From NCBI GenBank assembly GCA_964590395.1, contig CAZPVT010000024.1, positions 1 to 48,890 on the forward strand: DNA of 48,890 nucleotides, written 5' to 3'. Positions 42,661-48,890 of this stretch are shown here, piece by piece. The translations under genes and the position numbers were made by a program. The DNA is from JAOABP01 sp964590395. GTDB taxonomy: Bacteria > Hydrothermota > Tepidihabitantia > Tepidihabitantales > Tepidihabitantaceae. The notes beneath the pieces are model-generated. The model had not been told where the DNA came from and did no database searches. It saw only the letters and a list, made by a program, of their open reading frames with translations. Every line of letters begins with the position of its first letter. Position 1 is the stretch's first letter.

Positions 42661-43158
42661 ATGAAGGTCTGGTTTTATGGTGACGATATCAATACCGATA
42701 TGCTTTTTCCTGGCAAGTACACCTATACCTGTTCTAAGCCCGAGGAGATCAAACCGCATCTTCTCGAGGACCTGGACCTGGAGTTTGCAAAAAATGTTCA
42801 GCCGGGGGATATAATTATTGCGGGCAAAAATTTTGGTTGTGGTTCGTCAAGGGAACAACCGGTGGTCGGTTTGAAGGCGGTGGGAGTGGCAGCGGTGATC
42901 GCCAAGAGTTTTGCCCGGATTTTCTACCGGGCAGGAATCAATCAAGGACTGTTACTGATTGAGGCACCAGAAGCGGTGGACTACTACCAGCCCGGAATGA
43001 CAGTAGCGCTGGATGCGCGAGCCGGCAAGGTGAAGATCGGTGAGCAGGAGTTCTCTTTTCCGAAACCACCGGCCGAGATTATGGGTATTGTTGAGGCAGG
43101 GGGACTTCTGAAATACACCCGGAAACGGCTAAGGGAAAGCCAGGGCAGAGATGAATAA
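42661..43158 (+). CDS. LeuD-type hydratase, small (swivel) subunit
   Basis: 165 aa, with GGGAGGTGTAAG before the ATG. The LeuD fold motifs GDDINTDMLFPGKY, GKNFGCGSSREQP and AKSFARIFYRAGINQGLL are all present. The residues after the GKY turn (TYTCSKPEE) form the loop that selects substrate in this family and do not match the leucine-pathway consensus I know, so specificity is open. It completes the active site of the large subunit. Its 3' end overlaps the citDE fusion by 8 nt. Confidence 0.88.
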   Translation: MKVWFYGDDINTDMLFPGKYTYTCSKPEEIKPHLLEDLDLEFAKNVQPGDIIIAGKNFGCGSSREQPVVGLKAVGVAAVIAKSFARIFYRAGINQGLLLIEAPEAVDYYQPGMTVALDARAGKVKIGEQEFSFPKPPAEIMGIVEAGGLLKYTRKRLRESQGRDE

Positions 43159-44368
43159 AATCGGGGTTGCAGGACATCAGGGGAGTGAGGTTCGTTCTGA
43201 TGTTTGGATAAGTGTGAAACTGCGGGAGTCAGGGGGGATTGATCTGGTGGCAAAGAGCCGGGTTGATTTTATTTACGGAAAGTCAATACGGGAGTTGATT
43301 CTGAGTGGACTGAAGTATTTCGGTGTTGAGCATGCGGAAGTAGCGGTGGAGGATTCGGGCGCGGTGCCGTTTGTGATTATGGCACGCCTTGAGACCGCAG
43401 TGATGCGGGCACTTGGACAGCGGGTGCCGGAGTGGTTGCCAGAACCAGGACCTTCGTTTGCCCGTGCCACGACCAGAGAGCGGTGGCGTCGTTCAAGACT
43501 TTACCTGCCCGGTAATGAGCCGAAGTATTTTCTGAATGCCCGGATTCACGAGCCGGATGGGGTGATTCTGGATCTAGAGGATTCGGTGCCGTCTGAGGAG
43601 AAGGATGCGGCGTTAATTCTGGTGCGGAATGCACTGAGGGTGGTTGATTTTGAGAGTTGTGAAAGGATGGTGCGCATTAATCCATTGCCTGCCGGTTATG
43701 AGGAGATTAAACCGCTGATCAGTGCTGGCGTGAATGTGATTCTGGTGCCAAAGTGCGAGGATGATGAGCAGATTGAGGAACTGGATGAGCAGGTGACCAC
43801 AATTCAAAAACAAACCCAGGCGAAGAATGAGGTCTATCTGATGCCGATAATTGAAACCGCGCGCGGGGCATTCAAGGCACAGAAGATTGCCCGGGCAGCA
43901 GAACGTATCTGCGCTTTGACCTACGGGCTGGAAGATTATATTGCGGACATCGGCGGGCAAAAAACAGCGGATGGACAGGAGAGTTTGTGGCTTAGGTCGG
44001 TGGTAGTCAATGCGGCACGGGCAGCAGGTGTCCAGCCGATTGATACAGTATATGCGGATGTTGCGGATCTGGATGGGTTACGGGAGAGTTGCCGGCAGGC
44101 AAAGGCGCTGGGTTTTGAAGGAAAAGGGTGTATTCATCCCCGTCAGGTGCGAGTAGTTAACGAGGTATTTACCCCGAACGAAGAGGAAATTCGACGGGCG
44201 CAGGAGATCGTGCGTGCGGAACGGATAGCCCGGGCGCAGGGTAGGAGTGTGGCGGTAGTGGGTTCTAAGATGATTGACCCACCGGTGGTTAAGAGAGCAC
44301 AACGAACACTGGAACTGGCAGTGGCGCTGGGCAGATTGAGTGCTGATTGGGATAAGGAGGTAGAATGA
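43151..44368 (+). CDS. Fused citrate lyase acyl-carrier (CitD) and beta (CitE) subunits
   Basis: 405 aa. Residues 1-95 match CitD: AGHQGS..SDVWISV at the prosthetic-group region, IRELILSGLKYFGV, and VAVEDSGAVPFVIMARLETAVMRAL. After a short linker, residues 115-400 are a complete CitE/HpcH-type TIM barrel with RLYLPGNEPKYF, VILDLEDSVP (metal acid), MPIIETARGA, GLEDYIADIG and GKGCIHPRQV. Family knowledge: CitD carries the phosphoribosyl-dephospho-CoA arm and CitE cleaves citryl-thioester to oxaloacetate. In most genomes the two are separate genes. The attachment serine is uncertain here (S12 or S16). citF follows with a 4-nt overlap. Confidence 0.88.
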   Translation: MNKIGVAGHQGSEVRSDVWISVKLRESGGIDLVAKSRVDFIYGKSIRELILSGLKYFGVEHAEVAVEDSGAVPFVIMARLETAVMRALGQRVPEWLPEPGPSFARATTRERWRRSRLYLPGNEPKYFLNARIHEPDGVILDLEDSVPSEEKDAALILVRNALRVVDFESCERMVRINPLPAGYEEIKPLISAGVNVILVPKCEDDEQIEELDEQVTTIQKQTQAKNEVYLMPIIETARGAFKAQKIARAAERICALTYGLEDYIADIGGQKTADGQESLWLRSVVVNAARAAGVQPIDTVYADVADLDGLRESCRQAKALGFEGKGCIHPRQVRVVNEVFTPNEEEIRRAQEIVRAERIARAQGRSVAVVGSKMIDPPVVKRAQRTLELAVALGRLSADWDKEVE

Positions 44369-45930
44369 ATCTGGTGCCGAATGCTTTAGGGAGAATGGTG
44401 CCGACTGAGGTGAACAGTCGGCCCGCGGTGCCTTTTCCTGGTGTGGACCGGTTTAGACCTTCGAGTAGGAGAGCATCACTGAAAATTCCTACGGTGCTTG
44501 ATTATCCACGTGATGGTAATAAGGTGGTGAAGGATTTGCGCACCGCACTGGAGTTGTGCGGGATCAGAGACGGGATAACAATTTCAACCCATCACCATTT
44601 CCGGGATGGTGATACACTGGCACTTCAGTTGTTTGATACCTGTGCTGAAATGGGTTTAAAGGATTTGGTCTGGTTTCCTTCAGCTGCGTTTCCCTGTCAT
44701 GCTCCGCTGATTAAACATCTGGACAGTGGGGTGATTCATCATATTGAGGGCAGTCTGAATGGGCCGTTAGGTGATTACTGCACAGCGGGTAAGATGCACG
44801 GGTTAGGGGTGTTACGGTCCCACGGTGGTCGGGCGCAGGCGATTCAGGATGGTGAGGTGCATATTGATATTGCGGTGATTGCGGCACCGAGTGCGGACTG
44901 CTTCGGCGATGCGAATGCGGTCAATGGAAGTGCCGCCTGCGGGGTGCTGGGTTATGCTCAGGCGGATGCAATGTATGCGGATAAGGTAATTGTGGTGACC
45001 AATAATTTGGTTCCATTTCCGTGCATACCGATGGAGATTTCCGGTGGTTATGTGGACTGGGTGGTGGTTCAGGATTCAATCGGCGATCCGAAAAAAATAG
45101 TTTCCGGCACTACCGAACTCACCCGTTCGCCGGACCGGCTGTATATATCAGAACTGGTTGCCCGGTTCATCCGGGATGCGGGTATAATGAAAAACGGGTT
45201 CAGTTTTCAAGCCGGAGCGGGCGGAATTTCGCTGGCGTTTGCGGTGTATCTGGCAGAGATGATGCGGGAAGCAAAAGTCAGGGCAGGCTGGATTCACGGT
45301 GGAACTACCAGGTATCTAGTGAAGATGCTGGAGGAAGGTTTAACCGATGCGTTAGTTGATGGTCAGGCATTTGACCTTGAGGCGGTGCGGTCAATCGGGG
45401 TTAATCGGAACCATATCGGCACCGCACCGATTGTGAGTTATAATCACCATTCCAAGGGTAACTTTATCAATCTGATGGATGCGGTGGTGCTGGGTGCAAC
45501 TGAGGTGGATTTGAACTTTAATGCCAATGTGGTTACCCATTCGGATGGCAGGCTTTTGCACGGAATTGGCGGTTGGCAGAACTGCCTTTACGCCAAATGT
45601 GTGATTCTGGCGATGCCTGCGGTGCGGGACAGAATTCCGGTTATCGTTGATGAGGTAACAACATTATGTGGGCCTGGCGAGATGATTGATGTGGTGGTTA
45701 CTGAACTGGGTATCGCGATCAATCCGCGACGTGAGGATTTGCTGGAGGCGGTGCAGGGAAAAGGGTTACCGTTAAAAAGTTTAGAGCAGATGAAGGCGGA
45801 GGTGGAGCGTCTCTGTGGTAAACCACAACTACCAGCCCGAACCAGTCGGGTGGTGGCAGTGGTGAAGTGGGTTGACGGTACAGTGCTGGATTCGGTATAT
45901 CAGTTGTCCGATGTTGCCGGGACCAATTAA
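44365..45930 (+). CDS. citF: Citrate lyase alpha subunit (citrate:acetyl-ACP transferase)
   Basis: 521 aa, AAGGAGGTAG upstream. It matches CitF from the N-terminal NALGRMVPTEV and ISTHHHFRDGD through the CoA-transferase-like domains (GVLRSHGGRAQAI, FQAGAGGISLAFA, DAVVLGATEVDLNFNANVVTHSDG, CGPGEMIDVVVTELGIAINPRR). Family knowledge: CitF swaps acetyl for citryl on the acyl-carrier arm, and with CitE yields acetate and oxaloacetate. It lies directly after the CitD-CitE fusion. The maturation genes citC, citX and citG are not in the window. Confidence 0.94.
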   Translation: MNLVPNALGRMVPTEVNSRPAVPFPGVDRFRPSSRRASLKIPTVLDYPRDGNKVVKDLRTALELCGIRDGITISTHHHFRDGDTLALQLFDTCAEMGLKDLVWFPSAAFPCHAPLIKHLDSGVIHHIEGSLNGPLGDYCTAGKMHGLGVLRSHGGRAQAIQDGEVHIDIAVIAAPSADCFGDANAVNGSAACGVLGYAQADAMYADKVIVVTNNLVPFPCIPMEISGGYVDWVVVQDSIGDPKKIVSGTTELTRSPDRLYISELVARFIRDAGIMKNGFSFQAGAGGISLAFAVYLAEMMREAKVRAGWIHGGTTRYLVKMLEEGLTDALVDGQAFDLEAVRSIGVNRNHIGTAPIVSYNHHSKGNFINLMDAVVLGATEVDLNFNANVVTHSDGRLLHGIGGWQNCLYAKCVILAMPAVRDRIPVIVDEVTTLCGPGEMIDVVVTELGIAINPRREDLLEAVQGKGLPLKSLEQMKAEVERLCGKPQLPARTSRVVAVVKWVDGTVLDSVYQLSDVAGTN

Positions 45931-45953
45931 GAAAACCAGTTTAGGGGTGTATT

Positions 45954-47669
45954 ATGGCGTTTGTCGTATTTATTCTGGTACTATTCTGGTTGCTGCTGAT
46001 GTATCGTATTTACGGCGGTTTTCTCTCCCATCGGGTATTCAAACTTGACGATTTCAGAAAAACGCCGGCGCATCTTTTCCGGGATGATAAGGATTATGTG
46101 CCCAGTAATAAATGGGTGGTCTGGGGGCATAACTTTACTTCAATCGCCGGGTTAGGTCCGATTGTTGGTCCGGCAATCGGGGTTATCTGGGGCTGGGTGC
46201 CGGCACTGCTGTGGATAACCTTAGGAGCGGTGTTTTTTGGTGCGGTGCACGATTTTTCTTCACTGGTGCTTTCGCTGCGTAATAAAGGGGTTTCAATCGG
46301 CGAGCTGACCACCAGGATAATCGGTAATCGAGCGAAATACCTTTTTATGGCGATCATTTTCCTAGAACTCTGGGTGGTGCTGGCGATATTTGCGATGATT
46401 ATGGGGGTTTTATTTAAGATGTATCCCAGTGCGGTTTTTCCGATCTGGATGGAGATTCCAATTGCGTTGGTTCTGTCTTATATGGTATTCAGAAGGGGAA
46501 AGAGTCTGGAGTTGTGGTCCTGGGTTGCGCTTTTAGCGATGTATGCCACAGTGGCAATCGGGGTGCTGATACCGCTTGAGATTCCGGGTCCGAATGCGGT
46601 GGTTATCTGGATTGTTATTCTGATGGTTTATGCCTATGTTGCATCCACTCTGCCGGTGGAGACTTTGCTTCAACCCAGGGATTACATCAACTCCCATGAA
46701 CTTCTGGTTGCTGGGCTTTTAATCTTTGCCGGTGCGGTTGCAACATTTATCCGGGATCCGGGTCATCTAAATTTTGTTGCCCCGGCCTTTAATCTCTCCG
46801 CAAGAGGTGCTCCACCAGTATGGCCATTTCTTTTTGTTACCATTGCCTGCGGTGCGATCTCTGGGTTCCATTCTCTTGTTGCCTCAGGTACCGCATCCAA
46901 GCAGATAAACAAGGAGAGTGACGCCCAACTGGTTGGTTATGGTGGAATGATCGCAGAGGGGGCCCTGGCCGCGCTGGTGTTGCTGACCGTAGCAGCCGGG
47001 TTTGGTGCCATCGGCAAAGGACTGAGCGCGGGAACTACAGCCTGGGCAGAGCATTACCGGGACTGGTCATCAGCCAGCGGTATGGCAGCAAACCTGAAGG
47101 CGTTTGTTACCGGTGCAGCGAATATGATGAGTTATATCTTTGGTAACAGTAGATATATGCGGGATTTGATGATGACGATAATGGGTGTGTTTATCGTTTC
47201 TTTTGCTGGCACAACCATTGACACTGCTGCCCGAACCCAACGTTACATTGTTCAGGAGTTCGGGAAAAGTGTCGGGTGGGGCTTGGGAAACAATAAGCAT
47301 ATTGCTACACTGATCGCGGTGGGCACCGCTTTTGGTCTGGCAATGGTAAAACCGGGTGGTCAGGGCGCCTTAATCCTCTGGCCACTTTTCGGCACAATCA
47401 ATCAACTGCTTGCCGGTTTGGCACTGGTGGTGGTTACCCTGTATCTGGTGTTTAAACGGGCAAAACCGCTGGTGGCGGCAATTCCGACTGTTTTTCTGAT
47501 AATTATGACCGGCTGGGCGATGGTGAAAAATATTCAGCAGTATTATCAGACCAATAACTACCTTTTGTTTTCGGTTGGCTGGATTGTGTTTGGCCTGATG
47601 GTCTGGTTGATAGTTGAGGCGATAATTGCGCTGTTCCGGGGAAGGAAGGGAATGCCAGAACTGAGTTAG
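45954..47669 (+). CDS. cstA: CstA-family carbon-starvation/pyruvate transporter
   Basis: 571 aa, AGGGG upstream of the ATG. It is an integral membrane protein with about 15 hydrophobic segments. CstA motifs include HNFTSIAGLGPIVGPAIG, FGAVHDFSSL, LPVETLLQPRDYIN, FHSLVASGTASKQI and FAGTTIDTAARTQRY. Family knowledge: CstA/BtsT proteins import peptides or pyruvate by proton symport; this is the short form. It is the last gene of the hydratase-citrate lyase operon, suggesting that it imports or exports an organic acid linked to citrate cleavage. Only 4 bp separate it from the convergent transporter gene. Confidence 0.92.
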   Translation: MAFVVFILVLFWLLLMYRIYGGFLSHRVFKLDDFRKTPAHLFRDDKDYVPSNKWVVWGHNFTSIAGLGPIVGPAIGVIWGWVPALLWITLGAVFFGAVHDFSSLVLSLRNKGVSIGELTTRIIGNRAKYLFMAIIFLELWVVLAIFAMIMGVLFKMYPSAVFPIWMEIPIALVLSYMVFRRGKSLELWSWVALLAMYATVAIGVLIPLEIPGPNAVVIWIVILMVYAYVASTLPVETLLQPRDYINSHELLVAGLLIFAGAVATFIRDPGHLNFVAPAFNLSARGAPPVWPFLFVTIACGAISGFHSLVASGTASKQINKESDAQLVGYGGMIAEGALAALVLLTVAAGFGAIGKGLSAGTTAWAEHYRDWSSASGMAANLKAFVTGAANMMSYIFGNSRYMRDLMMTIMGVFIVSFAGTTIDTAARTQRYIVQEFGKSVGWGLGNNKHIATLIAVGTAFGLAMVKPGGQGALILWPLFGTINQLLAGLALVVVTLYLVFKRAKPLVAAIPTVFLIIMTGWAMVKNIQQYYQTNNYLLFSVGWIVFGLMVWLIVEAIIALFRGRKGMPELS

Positions 47670-47673
47670 AGTT

Positions 47674-48567
47674 TTAACCGATAAAAACCATTAGCGCACC
47701 GGTGAAGGCAATAAGGATGGCAGTCAGACGCCTCGTGGTAATTGGCTCTTTTAAAATCAACCCTGCGAGGATGAAGATAAAGATATTGCTCAACTGATTC
47801 AAAGGTGCTGCCACCGATACCTTGGTGAACTTCATTCCGCCGAGCCAGACAGTCAGGGCGATATAGGTGCCGAGCAGGGTGCCGGCAACTGAGTATTTAA
47901 GACTTTTGATTTTAAACGCAGAACTGATGATGAGTTTACCCTGCGGTAACATCAGGGTGAAAATGAGTATGCCGATTAAGCCGGTAAGGAGCCGGAAAGC
48001 GGTTACCCAGAGGAGCGAGGTCTGGTTTAAAATCGGTTTGATAATCACCACGCCAAGAGTGGTGGCGGCGGTGGAAAGGAGACCGAACAGAATGCCGAGG
48101 ACGAGATTTTTTCGGCTAATATTTTTTTCTGGTTTTAGTCGGGTGGTCAACAAAAGCGCACTCAAAATTAACATTGTGCCGAGTATCTGTACCCAGGTAA
48201 GGCTCTCTTTTAAAAAGAGGACCGAGAGCGTGATGAGCAGCGGGCTATACATATAACTGACAATCGCCGAGAGTCCGGCGCCAATCCGGTTCAAACTCAT
48301 AAAAAACAGGGTATCGCCGATTGCCATACCGAGCAGACCGCTGAGAAAGAGGCGCCAGTAAAAAGCGGCTGGAAGTGCGGGTAGTAACGGTTTGCCAAGT
48401 ATCAAGAGCGTTGGAATGAAGAGCAAAATGGCGAGCAGGTTTTTGAAAAGGTTCAATCCCAGCGGGTGGGCCGATTCACCACTTTTGCGGAAAAGGATGA
48501 CCGCAAAAGCCCAGAACAGGGCGCTGAGCAGGGCAAGGGTCTCGCCGAGAAAGGGAAAGGCAGGCAT
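47674..48567 (-). CDS. EamA/DMT-family transporter
   Basis: 297 aa with ten predicted membrane helices arranged as two EamA repeats (about residues 8-140 and 150-295). Motifs include the N-terminal ETLALLSALFWAFAVILFRKSG, the loop SPLLITLSVLFLKESLTW ending the first repeat, and NQLSNIFIFILAGLILKEPIT ending the second. Family knowledge: DMT transporters export or import amino acids, nucleotide sugars or drugs, and the substrate is not predictable. The ATG has no Shine-Dalgarno and lies 9 nt after a promoter, so it is a probable leaderless gene. Confidence 0.88.
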   Translation of the reverse strand: MPAFPFLGETLALLSALFWAFAVILFRKSGESAHPLGLNLFKNLLAILLFIPTLLILGKPLLPALPAAFYWRLFLSGLLGMAIGDTLFFMSLNRIGAGLSAIVSYMYSPLLITLSVLFLKESLTWVQILGTMLILSALLLTTRLKPEKNISRKNLVLGILFGLLSTAATTLGVVIIKPILNQTSLLWVTAFRLLTGLIGILIFTLMLPQGKLIISSAFKIKSLKYSVAGTLLGTYIALTVWLGGMKFTKVSVAAPLNQLSNIFIFILAGLILKEPITTRRLTAILIAFTGALMVFIG

Positions 48568-48576
48568 AATTTGCTA

Positions 48577-48604
48577 ATTATCAGTTTTAAATAAAGCAAG
48601 TCAA
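48577..48604 (-). promoter_or_regulatory. Promoter of the EamA transporter gene, probably leaderless
   Basis: On the minus strand TTGACT (48599-48604), 16 bp, GATAAT (48577-48582). Nine bases separate it from the ATG at 48567. Confidence 0.65.
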
Positions 48605-48641
48605 TCGGCAGGATAGATAACGGGTACAGGCAATTTTCTGC

Positions 48642-48670
48642 TTGACAGGGGGCGGGATTTATGGTAAAAT
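48642..48670 (+). promoter_or_regulatory. Near-consensus promoter upstream of the tetranucleotide repeat
   Basis: TTGACA (48642-48647), 17 bp, TAAAAT (48665-48670). Expected start near 48677, just before GAGG (48678-48681) and the ATG at 48688. Confidence 0.7.
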
Positions 48671-48687
48671 GTTATGCGAGGTATGAG

Positions 48688-48890
<203 letters not shown>

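Overview
The window looks like a chromosomal contig of an anaerobic, diderm bacterium from a deep, little-cultured lineage. I would guess candidate division WOR-3 (Stahlbacteria/Hydrothermota-like) or a relative, by inference only. What supports this: an Mla-type outer-membrane lipid transport operon; several beta-barrel outer-membrane proteins; two secreted proteins with Bacteroidetes-style C-terminal sorting domains; an anaerobe's oxygen-defence operon (rubrerythrin, superoxide reductase, flavo-diiron protein); and an ADP-forming acyl-CoA synthetase. Genes are tightly packed with many 1-20 bp overlaps. I see no insertion sequence, prophage or CRISPR array.

Layout. 1-1069: the 3' part of an ADP-forming acyl-CoA synthetase, facing a tRNA-Ala. 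1174-3340: a small lipoprotein and a HerA-type ATPase. 3520-5733: mlaE-mlaF-mlaD. 5924-10218: one seven-gene oxygen and peroxide defence operon (rubrerythrin, thiol peroxidase, a desulforedoxin/zinc-ribbon protein, superoxide reductase, ferritin, flavo-diiron protein, flavin reductase-rubredoxin fusion). It is closed by a perfect hairpin shared with the convergent tRNA-Leu-tig-clpP unit. 12308-19862: a PKD lipoprotein, dCMP deaminase, then ptsH-ptsI-pgi/pmi-nucleotidyltransferase-tgt and a branched-chain amino-acid type binding lipoprotein. 19963-24615 (minus): a secreted M14 carboxypeptidase with an active M16 peptidase and an M16 homologue lacking its zinc motif. 25206-30320: a sorting-domain protein, a JAMM-domain protein, a patatin/POTRA/barrel protein and a ferredoxin-like protein. 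30317-33125: mnmG and a divergent barrel-protein operon. 33129-40929: a helix-hairpin-helix/barrel protein, another barrel protein, a 5'-nucleotidase, a RecJ-like nuclease and an RlmI-like methyltransferase. 41400-47669: a LeuC/LeuD-type hydratase, a CitD-CitE fusion, CitF and CstA. 47674-48567: an EamA transporter, followed by a strong promoter and a tetranucleotide repeat at the right edge.

The main observations are these. (1) Promoters follow TTGAC(A/T/C)-N16-TA..AT with an unusually constant 16 bp spacer, and for at least six genes the predicted transcription start falls on or within about 3 nt of the start codon. These genes lack a Shine-Dalgarno, which suggests widespread leaderless mRNA. 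(2) ClpP carries Asn where the catalytic Asp belongs. (3) An (AGAC) repeat of nearly ten units sits just downstream of a near-consensus promoter and could switch reading frames. (4) The rubredoxin half of the flavin reductase-rubredoxin fusion has its own strong internal ribosome-binding site. (5) Citrate lyase subunits are rearranged (CitD fused to CitE) and cotranscribed with an isopropylmalate-isomerase-type hydratase.
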